NCBI GenBank assembly: GCA_964503475.1 | Contig: CAZCZU010000003.1 | Coordinates: 1-64,000 of the forward strand | DNA: 64,000 nt | Direction of reading: 5' to 3' | Source: CAZCZU01 sp964503475 | Lineage (GTDB): Bacteria > Pseudomonadota > Zetaproteobacteria > Mariprofundales > Mariprofundaceae | Part shown: piece by piece, positions 36,341 through 47,889 of the stretch | Layout of the letters: every line of letters starts with the position of its first letter | How positions within the stretch are numbered: the first letter of the stretch is position 1 | Translations under genes and position numbers: made by a program | Notes under the pieces: generated by a model | What the model saw: the letters and a program-made list of their open reading frames with translations, nothing else | Databases searched by the model: none | What the model was told of the DNA's origin: nothing

Positions 36341-36784
36341 ATGCTGATGCAACAGATTACCGAAGAGATGAAGCAGGCCATGAAGAGTGGCGACAAGCAG
36401 AAGCTGGCCGCGATTCGCATGCTGCGCGCGGCAGTGAAGGATGCGGAGATCGAGGTTGGCCACGCGCTTACCGACGACGAGGTCGTGACCGTGGTCAGCA
36501 AGTTGATCAAGCAGCGTCGCGATGCTGCCAGCCAGTATGCCGAGGCGGGTCGGGATGACCTGCGCGACAAGGAGCTGGCCGAGGTGGCCGTGCTCGAGGT
36601 TTACCTGCCGGAACAGCTCTCCGAAGAAGAGCTTGCCGGGTTGGTGGCGGCGGCCGTGGCCGAGTCGGGTGCGAGCAGCATGCGCGATATGGGCAATGTG
36701 ATGGGCGTATTGCGCCCGAAGGTGCAGGGACGCGCCGATATGGGCCAGGTTTCGGCCATGGTCAAGGCTGCGCTGCAGGGCTGA
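36341..36784 (+). CDS. yqeY: GatB/YqeY-domain protein
   Basis: 147 residues. It shows ITEEMKQAMKSGDKQKLAAIRMLRAA at the N terminus and the C-terminal YqeY domain with DMGNVMGVLRPKVQGRADMG, as in the tail domain of GatB. A role linked to tRNA or amidotransferase recognition is suspected but unproven. The start ATG 36341 follows GGGGTGG; an in-frame GTG at 36332 overlaps that site and is less likely. It lies between rpsU and dnaG as in many Pseudomonadota. Confidence 0.93.
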   Translation: MLMQQITEEMKQAMKSGDKQKLAAIRMLRAAVKDAEIEVGHALTDDEVVTVVSKLIKQRRDAASQYAEAGRDDLRDKELAEVAVLEVYLPEQLSEEELAGLVAAAVAESGASSMRDMGNVMGVLRPKVQGRADMGQVSAMVKAALQG

Positions 36785-36836
36785 TGAGGTTCCGTCGCCC
36801 CTTGCATGGGAGGTGCGGCGACTCTATTTAAATAAG

Positions 36837-38579
36837 ATGGCGCATTTCCCTCCCGCATTCATCGATGAGGTGCTGGCCCGGACCGATCTGGTCGAGGTCA
36901 TCGGCCGGCATGTCGAATTGAAGCGTTCGGGATCCAATCTGATGGGGCTCTGTCCCTTTCATCACGAGAAGAGCCCCTCCTTTTCCGTCTCGCCGGACAA
37001 GCAGCTCTACTACTGTTTCGGTTGCGGCAAGGGCGGTGGCGCCTTTCAGTTTCTGATGGAGCACGATGGCTACTCCTTTCCGGAGGCGGTCGAGGTTCTG
37101 GCCGAAAAGGCCGGATTGCAGGTGCCGGAGACGGCCAAAGAGGATCGGCAGGATATGGAGCAGCGCAACCGGGCGTTGCAGCTGTTGGTGCGGGTGCGCG
37201 ATGCATTTGTGCAGGAGCTGGCCTCTCCGAAAGGAGGGCAGGCACGTGCCTATATCGAACAGCGTGGGCTTCCGCCTCAGATCGTGCAGCGCTACGGCCT
37301 GGGCTTTGCGCCGGACGGCTACGGCTATATGGAACATCGATTCGGCAGGGATGGGCGTACGCTGGCGCAACTGGAGGCGGTCGGGGTGCTGTTCAAGGGC
37401 GAGCGCGGTTATGTCGATCGCTTTCGTAACCGGCTGATTTTCCCGATCACCGACCGGCGTGGGCAGGTGGTCGGTTTTGGCGGTCGTATCCTTGGCGACG
37501 GGGAGCCCAAGTACCTCAACTCGCCGGAAACGCAGTGGTTTCACAAGTCGGCCCTGCTCTACGGCTATCATGAGCACCGTGATGAAATCCGGCGACGCAG
37601 GCAATTGCTGGTGGTCGAGGGCTACATGGATGTGCTGGCGCTGGCTGTGCACGATCTGCCAGTGGGGCTGGCGCCGCTCGGTACAGCCATCGGCGAACAG
37701 CAGGTGCGTGAAATCCTGCGCCTGCATGATGCGCCGGTCTTCTGTTTCGATGGCGACCGGGCTGGCCGGCAGGCCTCCTGGCGGGCGCTGGAACGGATGC
37801 TGCCACTGTTGAAGGCTGAGTATACGCCCCGTTTCCTTTACCTGCCCGAGGGGGAGGACCCCGATTCGCTGCTGCGCCGGGAAGGCGGTGAAGCCTTTGT
37901 TCGTCGCATGGAGACGGATGCGCGGCCGGTACTGGGGACCTGGCTGCAGGGGTTGCGCAATATCGCGGGGGCCGGCGCTGACGGGCGGGCGCGTATGGCC
38001 AAGAAAGCGGACGAGATGCTGGCCCGGATGGAGGATGACTATCTGCGTCAGGCCTGGCGGCAGGAGGCCGAAAAGGCGACCGGCATCGTGCTGACCCGGG
38101 CTGCTGCTGCCGCTCCCCGGCGCCAGCAGCCGGCACAACCGGTGCGCCGGGCGCTGGCACCGGTCAATCGGGTGCAGGAGCGATTCCTGGCCGGCCTGCT
38201 GCAGGAACCGGCCCGTTTTGGCCAGCTTCCGGCCGATGCGGACAAGTTTTTTCTTGACGAAGGACAGGTCCATCCGTTATACACTCGCGCTTTTTCCCTC
38301 GCAGCATCGGGCGCTATCGGGAAAAGCGACATGGCAAGGGCTCTGCAGCAGGCGTTTCCGGATGATCCGAATGTGCCGCGCTGGATCAATGAGGAGCCGG
38401 TGACCGATGCGGAATTTGCCCGGGTGCTGGTGGGCATGCAGATAGACTTTCTGGATAAGAAGTCTAAAAACATAGGTAGCCTCGAAGAACAGACGCGTCT
38501 GCAGCGCGAGCTACACCGGCTGAAAGAGAAACGACGCGAATTGAATATGACTCTCGAACAAGAGCAGGACAGGGGTTGA
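36837..38579 (+). CDS. dnaG: DNA primase DnaG
   Basis: 580 residues. The N-terminal CHC2 zinc finger is visible as CPFHHEKSPSF near residue 39 with YYCFGCGKGG after it. The TOPRIM catalytic core shows VVEGYMDVLAL near 260 and FDGDRAGRQA. The C-terminal domain would bind DnaB helicase. It makes RNA primers for replication. MAHFPP at 36837 is the family-typical start, though the ribosome site is weak; an AT-rich CTATTTAAATAAG lies immediately before it. It is followed within 5 bases by rpoD. Confidence 0.97.
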   Translation: MAHFPPAFIDEVLARTDLVEVIGRHVELKRSGSNLMGLCPFHHEKSPSFSVSPDKQLYYCFGCGKGGGAFQFLMEHDGYSFPEAVEVLAEKAGLQVPETAKEDRQDMEQRNRALQLLVRVRDAFVQELASPKGGQARAYIEQRGLPPQIVQRYGLGFAPDGYGYMEHRFGRDGRTLAQLEAVGVLFKGERGYVDRFRNRLIFPITDRRGQVVGFGGRILGDGEPKYLNSPETQWFHKSALLYGYHEHRDEIRRRRQLLVVEGYMDVLALAVHDLPVGLAPLGTAIGEQQVREILRLHDAPVFCFDGDRAGRQASWRALERMLPLLKAEYTPRFLYLPEGEDPDSLLRREGGEAFVRRMETDARPVLGTWLQGLRNIAGAGADGRARMAKKADEMLARMEDDYLRQAWRQEAEKATGIVLTRAAAAAPRRQQPAQPVRRALAPVNRVQERFLAGLLQEPARFGQLPADADKFFLDEGQVHPLYTRAFSLAASGAIGKSDMARALQQAFPDDPNVPRWINEEPVTDAEFARVLVGMQIDFLDKKSKNIGSLEEQTRLQRELHRLKEKRRELNMTLEQEQDRG

Positions 38580-38583
38580 TTGG

Positions 38584-40551
<1,968 letters not shown>

Positions 40552-40627
40552 GGCGGTGGCGCAAAGTTGATGCACAGCATCCAACTGCGCATAATTGTCG
40601 GTCTGTTCAGCTGATTGGAGGGGTAGA

Positions 40628-41578
40628 ATGTCGAAGCAGGTTTGCATTATCGGCGGAAGCGGCTTTGTCGGCCGTGCCATCGTGCGCCAGGCCGTAGAGG
40701 CCGGTTATCAGGTCACGGTGGCCTGCCGTCATCCCGAGCGTGCCCGGGCACTGCTGGTGGAGGGCGTGCAGCTGGTCAAGGCCGACATTACCGACGGCCG
40801 AGGCCTCGATGAGGCGGTGGCCGGTGCCGATTGCGTGATGAATCTGGTCGGGCTGCTGTTCGAGCGTGGCCGTTACAGCTTCGATGCGGCCCATGTGCAG
40901 GGGGCCGAGCATGTCATCGCAGCCTGTAAGCGTGCCGGCGTGAAGCAGTACCTGCACATGAGTGCCCTCGGAGCCGGCAAGATACCGGCAAGTCATTATG
41001 CCCGTTCCAAGGGCGAGGCCGAAGGACGGGTGCGCCAGTCGGGCCTCAGTTGGACCATCGTGCGCCCCTCGATCATCTTTGGTGCCGGCGATTCATTCTT
41101 CAATAAATTCAAGCAGATGTCGGCCATGATGCCGATCTTGCCGGTGATTGCCGGAGCGACCCGTTTCCAGCCGGTCTGGGTTGAGGATGTGGCCCGGGTG
41201 TTTGTCGGCTGCATCGGCAACCGGCATGCCGGCAGCAAGACCTATGAACTGGGTGGGCCGAAGAGATACAGTTTCCATGAGCTGCTTGCGATGCTGATGA
41301 AGGTGCTCGGGCGCCGTCGCCTGCTGCTGCCGGTGCCTCCGTTTGCGGCCAGGCTGATGGCCATGGTCATGCAGTGGCTGCCGGTTCCGCCATTGACGCC
41401 CGACCAGTTGGCCATGCTGCAGCGCGACAATGTGGTGGAAGGCGAGGCGTATCCGACTGAATTTGGTGAGCCGGCTGAACTTGAGGCTGTGTTGCCCACC
41501 TATATCGGCGGCGACCAGGCAGCGCGCCTGCAGCAACAACTCGATGAGAACCGGCGCCATTATCGCCAGCTGCGCTGA
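40628..41578 (+). CDS. NDUFA9-like NAD(P)-binding short-chain dehydrogenase/epimerase
   Basis: 316 residues. A Rossmann GGSGFVGRAIV at the N terminus binds a dinucleotide, and the atypical SDR pattern continues with MNLVGLLFERGRYSFDAAHV, HMSALGAGKIPASHYARSKGEAE and TIVRPSIIFG. It belongs to the complex I NDUFA9-like subfamily; bacterial members are often annotated as ubiquinone-linked or nucleoside-sugar epimerases without proof. GGAGGGG before ATG 40628 fixes the start. It is 77 bases after rpoD with no clear terminator between. Confidence 0.85.
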   Translation: MSKQVCIIGGSGFVGRAIVRQAVEAGYQVTVACRHPERARALLVEGVQLVKADITDGRGLDEAVAGADCVMNLVGLLFERGRYSFDAAHVQGAEHVIAACKRAGVKQYLHMSALGAGKIPASHYARSKGEAEGRVRQSGLSWTIVRPSIIFGAGDSFFNKFKQMSAMMPILPVIAGATRFQPVWVEDVARVFVGCIGNRHAGSKTYELGGPKRYSFHELLAMLMKVLGRRRLLLPVPPFAARLMAMVMQWLPVPPLTPDQLAMLQRDNVVEGEAYPTEFGEPAELEAVLPTYIGGDQAARLQQQLDENRRHYRQLR

Positions 41579-41592
41579 TTTTGGCCTTTGAC

Positions 41593-42186
41593 ATGAGTGC
41601 CTATGAGGTTGCCGGTATTGCGGCGGCTTATCTGCTCGGAGCGGTGCCTTTCGGGCTGCTCTTTTCGCGCTGGTTAACCGGCAAGGATCCACGCCAGCAT
41701 GGCAGCGGCAATATTGGCGCCACCAATGCCCTGCGCACCGGTGGCAAGATGGTCGGTGTTCTGACGCTGCTGGCCGATATCGGCAAAGGGGCGCTTCCGG
41801 TAGCTGTTGCCCTGGCGCTGAATGCCGCGCCCATGGTGGTGGCTGCAGCGGCCCTGGCGGCTTTCCTGGGGCATATATTTCCTGTCTATCTCGGCTTCAG
41901 GGGCGGCAAGGGCGTGGCCACGATGTACGGGGTACTGATTCCGTGGCAGCCGCTGGCGGCTCTTGTCAGCTTTGTGATCTGGTTCATCGTCTTCAAAATC
42001 AGTCGTTATGTATCGTTGGCCTCGATCATGGCCGGCCTTGCCCTGCCGCTGGCCGCCTGGGGTCTTCAGGCTGGAATGGCTGCTACTGGCTTGTGTGCCG
42101 TGCTTGGCGCGATCATGATCGTGCGTCACCATGGCAATATTCGTCGTCTGCTGGCCGGTACAGAGCCGAAGGCCGGCGGCGACTGA
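41593..42186 (+). CDS. plsY: Acyl-phosphate:glycerol-3-phosphate acyltransferase PlsY
   Basis: 197-residue inner-membrane protein with about five helices. It has the PlsY motif GSGNIGATNALR near residue 38 and the later GFRGGKGVAT. It acylates glycerol-3-phosphate at the first step of phospholipid synthesis. ATG 41593 is taken; a TTG at 41581 is in frame, and neither has a strong ribosome site. It is 14 bases after the previous gene, so probably cotranscribed. Confidence 0.96.
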   Translation: MSAYEVAGIAAAYLLGAVPFGLLFSRWLTGKDPRQHGSGNIGATNALRTGGKMVGVLTLLADIGKGALPVAVALALNAAPMVVAAAALAAFLGHIFPVYLGFRGGKGVATMYGVLIPWQPLAALVSFVIWFIVFKISRYVSLASIMAGLALPLAAWGLQAGMAATGLCAVLGAIMIVRHHGNIRRLLAGTEPKAGGD

Positions 42187-42309
42187 AACGGTGAGGCGGA
42201 TGTTCGTTGCCGATGTCGGCGGTTTCGCGGCCGGATCGACAGACGGTTGCGGAGCATAGGCGAGTATGCCATTCTTTGATAAATTGAAGGGTTAGGCCGG
42301 GAGGCTCAT

Positions 42310-43365
42310 ATGAAAGTTCAACTGATGCTGGCAATGGCCTTGTTTTTGGTGCTGGCAATGGTGCCGGCTGAGCGGGCGTTTGCCGATACGCTGGCCATGC
42401 CGCAGGAAGTGAGCGAGGACGATATCAAGCCCAACCTGCCCCAGCCCTACATCGTCAAAAAGGGCGACACCCTGTGGGATATCGCTCAGTATTTCTTCAA
42501 GGATCCGCAGAAGTGGCTCAAGATCTGGGAGCGGAACCTTTACATTACCAATCCTGACCTGATCTATCCCGGCAACGAGATCTGGTTTGATGTCAAAAAG
42601 AAGAAGCAGGGTGGCCTGAGCAAGACCCGTCCGCAGCCGAAGATAGTGATCAAGCCGGCCGAGCGCCTCGAGCCGAAGGTCGATGCCAGCATTCTGCTGA
42701 CTGCCCTGTCGCGCCAGGATTTCATCCAGCCGAATGAGGTTAATGGCGTTGGCTATATCCTCGACTCAGAGGATGAGCGCATCAATTACGGCGCCAATGA
42801 CCACCTCTACCTGAAGATGAACAAGCCGGCCAGTGAAGGCGATGTGTTCGATGTCTTCCGTACCGGTGATCCGATTATTGATCCCGATACGGGCAAGGAG
42901 GTTGGCGTGCTGGTCAATCATCTCGGCCAGATCGAGGTGACCGGTGAGAACGATGGCATCTATCGCGGAGTCGTACTCGAGACATTCGAAGAGCTCTCCC
43001 GCGGCGATCGCCTGAAACCGGCCAAAAGCATCAATACCCGTATCGAGCCCACTTATCCGGGGGGCAATCTGCATGGCAAGGTGCTCTATATTCGCAACAA
43101 TGCTGCGGAGGCGGGCCAGAATCAGGTGATCGGCATCAGCCTGGGTCTGAAAGATGGACTGAAACCCGGTATGGCGCTCTCCGTGCATCGGGCCGGACGT
43201 GTGGTGACGGATCGCGTGTCCGGGAAAGAGACACGCCTGCCGGAAGAGAAGATCGGCGAGATTCTGGTGCTGGTTCCGCAGCAGGATGCATCGCTGGCAT
43301 TCGTGATCAGCTCCTCCTCCTCGATCAATGTCGGGGATGCGGTTCGCAATAAAGCGGGTCGCTGA
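42310..43365 (+). CDS. Exported LysM-domain protein
   Basis: 351 residues. A signal peptide (cleavage after about residue 25, ERAFA-D) is followed by one LysM domain: YIVKKGDTLWDIAQYFF near residue 50 through DLIYPGNEIWF. The remaining 250 residues form beta-rich repeats without catalytic residues I recognise. LysM domains bind peptidoglycan, and genes of this type commonly precede dprA. GGGAGG precedes the start. The 123-base spacer before it holds no recognisable element. Confidence 0.9.
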   Translation: MKVQLMLAMALFLVLAMVPAERAFADTLAMPQEVSEDDIKPNLPQPYIVKKGDTLWDIAQYFFKDPQKWLKIWERNLYITNPDLIYPGNEIWFDVKKKKQGGLSKTRPQPKIVIKPAERLEPKVDASILLTALSRQDFIQPNEVNGVGYILDSEDERINYGANDHLYLKMNKPASEGDVFDVFRTGDPIIDPDTGKEVGVLVNHLGQIEVTGENDGIYRGVVLETFEELSRGDRLKPAKSINTRIEPTYPGGNLHGKVLYIRNNAAEAGQNQVIGISLGLKDGLKPGMALSVHRAGRVVTDRVSGKETRLPEEKIGEILVLVPQQDASLAFVISSSSSINVGDAVRNKAGR

Positions 43366-43374
43366 TCGTATTGA

Positions 43375-44478
43375 ATGGAAACGACGCCGTTCGTTTCCGA
43401 CCTGGCCCGAGCATATCTGCGCCTGCGCCTGATTCAGGGCGTTGGCCCCAAAACCGGCATGCAACTGCGCGAAGCATGCGGCTCCATTATCGATCTCTGG
43501 CAGATGCCTGCCGCGGCACTGCGCTCCATCGAGGGTGTGACCCCGAAACTGGCCCATGCACTGGCTGACCGGCATGCGGCCGGGCAGGCCGATGCAATCG
43601 CCGAACAGTGCCTGTCGGCAGGAATCACCATTCTATCCCCCGAAGACGATGCGTATCCGGAGCGCCTGCGCCAGTGCAGCGATGCGCCGCTGGCGCTGTT
43701 TGTGCGCGGAGATGTACAGGCTTTGGCGAGCCGGGCCATGCTGGCTGTGGTCGGGGCGCGCAGGGCAAGCCGGGAAGGCAGGCTGATTGCACGCCGATGG
43801 AGCCGGTATGTGTCCGAGCGGGGGATATGCGTCGTCAGCGGCATGGCTTACGGCACCGATGCTGCGGCCCATGGCGGGGCCCTGGAGGGTCCATCGCCGA
43901 CCATCGCCGTATTGGGCTGCGGGCTGCAAAGTCTGCAGGGAGATACGCAGCGCAGACAGATGGAAGCGATTGCGGCCCAGGGTTGTGTGATCAGCGAATA
44001 TCTGCCCGAACAGCAGGCGCGCCCCGAGCATTTTCCACAGCGCAATCGCATCATTGCCGGCCTGGCCGATGCAACCCTGGTGGTTGAGGCCGATGTGCGT
44101 TCCGGATCCCTGATCACGGCCGGGCAGGCCGGAGGCTATGGCAGGGAGGTGTTGGCGGTGCCGGGTTCGGTGCTGAACGGGACCCATGCCGGTTGCCACC
44201 AGCTGATACGCGATGGTGCTATCCTGGTGGAATCAGCCGAGCAACTGCTGGAACAACTGGGGTGGCAGGGGCAGAAAAGGCCGGAGCAGCAGTTCGAACC
44301 TGCCAGCGAACATGAGGCCAGAATCCATGCCTTCCTCAGGCAGGAGATCATGCATATCGATGCGCTGGCGGACGGCTGCAACTTGACCGTGTCCGAGCTT
44401 TCCCCCATCTTGCTCGCTCTTGAGCTGCGCGGGATCGTCGAACGCCTTCCCGGCAGCAGGTACACCCTCGGAGGCTAG
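43375..44478 (+). CDS. dprA: DNA-processing protein DprA (Smf)
   Basis: 367 residues. An N-terminal SAM/HhH-like region (LIQGVGPKTGMQL) precedes the Rossmann-like DprA core with AVVGARRASREG, VVSGMAYGTDAAAH and FPQRNRIIAGLAD. The C-terminal winged helix ends LELRGIVERLPGSRY. It loads RecA onto incoming single strands during natural transformation. comF, elsewhere in this window, also belongs to competence. It ends one base into the region before topA. Confidence 0.97.
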   Translation: METTPFVSDLARAYLRLRLIQGVGPKTGMQLREACGSIIDLWQMPAAALRSIEGVTPKLAHALADRHAAGQADAIAEQCLSAGITILSPEDDAYPERLRQCSDAPLALFVRGDVQALASRAMLAVVGARRASREGRLIARRWSRYVSERGICVVSGMAYGTDAAAHGGALEGPSPTIAVLGCGLQSLQGDTQRRQMEAIAAQGCVISEYLPEQQARPEHFPQRNRIIAGLADATLVVEADVRSGSLITAGQAGGYGREVLAVPGSVLNGTHAGCHQLIRDGAILVESAEQLLEQLGWQGQKRPEQQFEPASEHEARIHAFLRQEIMHIDALADGCNLTVSELSPILLALELRGIVERLPGSRYTLGG

Positions 44479-44483
44479 TGTTA

Positions 44484-46763
44484 ATGAGTGCAGTTGTGGT
44501 GGTGGAGTCGCCCGCCAAGGCAAAAACCATCGAAAAATACCTGGGGCGCGGTTACAAGGTTCTGGCTTCCTACGGCCATGTGCGTGCCTTTCCCAAAAAA
44601 GATGGCTCCGTCGACCCTGATCACGACTTTGCCCTGAAATACACCGTCATCGAGGATAAGAAGAAACGCCTGGATGCCATCGAAAAGGCCATGCAGAAGG
44701 CGGATGCCCTGATTCTGGCCAGCGATTTGGATCGCGAGGGTGAGGCGATTGCCTGGCATGTGGCCGATGAGCTGCAGAAGCGCGGTGTGCTGGAAGGCAA
44801 GGAGATCCAGCGGATCACGTTCCACGAGATTACCAAAAAAGCGATCAGCGAAGCGATTTCCCATCCGATGCAGGTCAATATGCAACTGGTTGATGCGCAG
44901 CAGGCACGCAGTGCGCTCGATTATCTGGTCGGTTTCACGCTGTCGCCACTGTTGTGGCGCAAGATTCGCAGTGGCCTCTCGGCCGGACGCGTGCAGTCGG
45001 TGGCTCTGCGCCTGATCTGCGAGCGCGAGCAGCATATCCGCGATTTCAAGCCGCGCGAATACTGGACCATCGAGGCCGACTGCGAGACCAAGGGTGGCCG
45101 CTTTACATCCCAGCTGCATGCGCTGGATGGCGACAAGCTCGGCAAGTTTGCCCTGGGCGATGCCACGGCAGCCAGAAAGGCGGCCAAGCGCGTGGAGCAG
45201 GGCAGCTTCACGGTGGGCGAGGTCAAGAAGAGTCAGGCGCGTCAGCAGCCGGCACCGCCATTCATCACCTCCACCCTGCAGATGGAGGCTTCGCGCAAGC
45301 TCGGCTTTACGGCCCGCAAGACAATGCAGCTGGCCCAGCGCCTCTACGAGGGCGAGGAGGTCGATGGCGAGCGCGTCGGTCTGATCACCTACATGCGAAC
45401 CGACTCCGTCTCGCTGGCCGAAGAGGCGGTGCAGGAGATGCGCGACCATATCGGGCAGGCCTTCGGAGGCGATTATCTGCCGGCCAAGCCACGCCAGTTC
45501 AAGACCAAGAGCAAGAATGCCCAGGAGGCCCATGAGGCGATCCGCCCGACAGCGGTAACCCGCACGCCGGAAGCGATGAAGGCGGTGCTGGAGCCGGATG
45601 CCTGGAAGCTGTACACGCTGATCTGGAAACGAGCCCTGGCCAGCCAGATGGCACCGGCTGTGCTCGACAAGGTAAGCGCCGATATCGAATCCGATGGTGT
45701 CACATTGCGGGCCACCGGCTCCGTGCTCGCTTTTGCCGGCTTTCGCAAGCTCTACATCGAGGGCAGCGACGAGCCGAACAAGGATGATCAGGATCGCATG
45801 CTGCCGCCGCTGGAATCGGGCGATGCAGTGAGCGTGAAGCAGGCGGCGACCAAACAGCACTTCACCGAGCCGAAACCGCGCTTCTCTGAGGCGAGCCTGG
45901 TCAAAGAGCTGGAGAGCCACGGCATCGGCCGCCCTTCCACCTACGCCTCGATCCTGAATGTGCTGCGTGAGCGCAAGTACGTCGAGATGGAGAAGAAGCG
46001 CTTCGTCCCTACCGATACGGGCGAAGTGGTGAGCAAGTTCCTGACCAACTACTTTGCCGATATCGTCGATGTCAATTTTACGGCCGATATCGAGGATAAG
46101 CTCGATGCCGTGGCACGTGGCGAACAGGCGTGGAAACCGGTCCTGCGCGATTTCTGGACCCCGTTCAAGGAGCGGGTGGATGATACGCAGGAGAATGTGA
46201 AGCGTTCGGATGTCACCAGCGAGGAGACCGACGAGGTATGCCCGGAGTGCGGCAAGCCGATGGCGGTCAAGCTGGGTCGTTACGGCAAGTTCCTGGCCTG
46301 TACCGGTTACCCGGAGTGCAAGTACGCCCGCCCGCTGAACAAGAACGGCGAGGAGCAGGTCGCGCCCGAGCCGGAGATGACCGACCAGAAGTGCGACAAG
46401 TGCGGCGAACCGATGGTCATCAAGCAGGGTCGTTACGGCAAGTTCCTCGGCTGCTCGGCCTACCCGAAATGCAAGAATATCCAACCGCTGGAGAAGCCGA
46501 AAGATACCGGCATCCAGTGTCCCGAGTGTGGCAAGGGCACGTTTCTGGAGAAAAAATCGCGGCGTGGCAAGGTATTTTACTCCTGTTCGCAGTATCCCAA
46601 GTGCAAGAACGCCCTGTGGAACAAGCCGATCGATCGCCCGTGTCCGAAATGTGGCGCGCCTTTCGTCACCGAGAAGGTGACCAAACGTAACGGTACCGAA
46701 CATATCTGCGTGGTAGAGGATTGCGACTGGAAAGAGCAAATCGAGACCCCGGAAGCGGCCTGA
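44484..46763 (+). CDS. topA: DNA topoisomerase I
   Basis: 759 residues, type IA. The TOPRIM domain begins VVVVESPAKAKTIEKYLG and contains the metal site DLDREGEA near residue 81. The catalytic Tyr is in YMRTDSVSL near 303. Four C-terminal zinc ribbons follow from about 586 (CPECGKPM, CDKCGEPM, CPECGKGT, CPKCGAPF). It relaxes negative supercoils. I take ATG 44484; a GTG at 44478 overlaps the dprA stop. The last 43 bases overlap the most upstream possible start of rimI. Confidence 0.98.
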   Translation: MSAVVVVESPAKAKTIEKYLGRGYKVLASYGHVRAFPKKDGSVDPDHDFALKYTVIEDKKKRLDAIEKAMQKADALILASDLDREGEAIAWHVADELQKRGVLEGKEIQRITFHEITKKAISEAISHPMQVNMQLVDAQQARSALDYLVGFTLSPLLWRKIRSGLSAGRVQSVALRLICEREQHIRDFKPREYWTIEADCETKGGRFTSQLHALDGDKLGKFALGDATAARKAAKRVEQGSFTVGEVKKSQARQQPAPPFITSTLQMEASRKLGFTARKTMQLAQRLYEGEEVDGERVGLITYMRTDSVSLAEEAVQEMRDHIGQAFGGDYLPAKPRQFKTKSKNAQEAHEAIRPTAVTRTPEAMKAVLEPDAWKLYTLIWKRALASQMAPAVLDKVSADIESDGVTLRATGSVLAFAGFRKLYIEGSDEPNKDDQDRMLPPLESGDAVSVKQAATKQHFTEPKPRFSEASLVKELESHGIGRPSTYASILNVLRERKYVEMEKKRFVPTDTGEVVSKFLTNYFADIVDVNFTADIEDKLDAVARGEQAWKPVLRDFWTPFKERVDDTQENVKRSDVTSEETDEVCPECGKPMAVKLGRYGKFLACTGYPECKYARPLNKNGEEQVAPEPEMTDQKCDKCGEPMVIKQGRYGKFLGCSAYPKCKNIQPLEKPKDTGIQCPECGKGTFLEKKSRRGKVFYSCSQYPKCKNALWNKPIDRPCPKCGAPFVTEKVTKRNGTEHICVVEDCDWKEQIETPEAA

Positions 46764-47287
46764 ACGCGACCGGAGAGGTCATCCGCACCGGCACGGTCGA
46801 CGACCTGCTGGATGTCTATGCCTTGAACATCCAGGTCTTTTCGGAATCGTGGTCGTTCGATGGCCTGAGGCAGGCGGTTGAGTTCGGCTCCGATCTTTAT
46901 GTCTGCATTCGTGGCAATGAACTGGCGGGTTACGTGCTTAGCCGGGACGTGATCGATGAGGTACAGATCATGCAGATCGCGGTGGCTCCGGCTTATCGGC
47001 GCAGGGGCATCGCACTGGCTCTCAGTCGCTATTTGTTGCAACAGAAACATCATATGGCTTCGGCAACCCTTGAGGTACGCCGTTCGAATATGCCGGCCCA
47101 GTCGCTCTACCTGGAGCTGGGTTTCCGCATCTGCGGTCTGCGACCGGATTACTACGTGCCGGAAGAGCCCGGTGGCGAGCGCGAGGACGCTGTTCTGATG
47201 AGCCTTGATCTGGCTGAGTCGGCGTCTCAGGCGCCGGAGAGCGCCTCGACCAGCGGCAGCAGTGCCGGTCCGGAGTCCGCACCGTAA
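46721..47287 (+). CDS. rimI: GNAT acetyltransferase RimI (ribosomal protein S18 N-acetyltransferase)
   Basis: GNAT fold with the acetyl-CoA loop VAPAYRRRGIALAL and the C-terminal VRRSNMPAQSLYLELGF of RimI. Family members are about 150 residues; here the frame runs 188 codons from TTG 46721. No ATG or GTG occurs in frame before the conserved start of the domain, so either this TTG inside topA (with GAGGA directly adjacent, poor spacing) or a non-standard codon is used. The Ser/Pro/Ala-rich C-terminal tail runs 61 bases into the convergent bioD gene and is probably an unconserved extension. Confidence 0.8.
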   Translation: MRLERANRDPGSGLNATGEVIRTGTVDDLLDVYALNIQVFSESWSFDGLRQAVEFGSDLYVCIRGNELAGYVLSRDVIDEVQIMQIAVAPAYRRRGIALALSRYLLQQKHHMASATLEVRRSNMPAQSLYLELGFRICGLRPDYYVPEEPGGEREDAVLMSLDLAESASQAPESASTSGSSAGPESAP

Positions 47288-47889
47288 GGCAGTTGCAGGG
47301 TGCGGCTTGCGGAAGGTAGCCAGGGCCGGATCGTCGCTTCGCACTGCCTGGCCATGTCATCGCCTTCCACGGCATTGAAGATCACCCAGGCAGGGCTGCG
47401 CCCCATCCGCTCAAGTTCGCTCAGGGTCAGCAGGGCATGATTCATGCAGCCGAGTCGCCCGCCGATCACCAGCACGACCCGGGCATCGGGCATCTGCTGC
47501 AGCCAGTCGCGCACCAGGTAGTTTTCGGCCAGCGGTACCATCAATCCACCGACACCCTCGATGAGGGTGACCCGCTTGTTGCTGCTACGTGCATCGCACC
47601 AGGAGAGCAGGCGGTCCGGATCGATTCGGGCACCTTCTGCGCCGGCAGCCACGAGCGGTGCTGCCGGCATCCTGAAGCGATAAAGGCTGATGGCATCCGA
47701 ATCGCTTAGGTTCTGGGCTGAAAGCAAAGCTGAGACATCCTCGTTGTCTCCGGAAGCATCGAGGCCGCTGGCAATCGGCTTCAGGGCCAGGCAATCGCTG
47801 CCCTGCCGGTGTAGAAGACGGGCCAGATCTGCCGTAACGAAGGTCTTGCCGGCTCCGGTATCGGTCGCGGTGATAAAGAGGCGGGTCAT
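47227..47889 (-). CDS. bioD: Dethiobiotin synthetase BioD
   Basis: 220 residues. The P-loop TDTGAGKTFVTADLAR at the N terminus is followed by LKPIASG and the EGVGGLMVPLAENY substrate loop. It forms the ureido ring from 7,8-diaminopelargonate, CO2 and ATP, the next-to-last step of biotin synthesis. It overlaps bioC by 4 bases. bioF-bioH-bioC-bioD read as one minus-strand operon; bioA and bioB are not in the window. Confidence 0.97.
   Translation of the reverse strand: MTRLFITATDTGAGKTFVTADLARLLHRQGSDCLALKPIASGLDASGDNEDVSALLSAQNLSDSDAISLYRFRMPAAPLVAAGAEGARIDPDRLLSWCDARSSNKRVTLIEGVGGLMVPLAENYLVRDWLQQMPDARVVLVIGGRLGCMNHALLTLSELERMGRSPAWVIFNAVEGDDMARQCEATIRPWLPSASRTLQLPYGADSGPALLPLVEALSGA

Noticed and set aside
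44481..46739. 752-codon minus-strand frame opposite topA
   Set aside because: Antisense shadow of topA; no recognisable domain.
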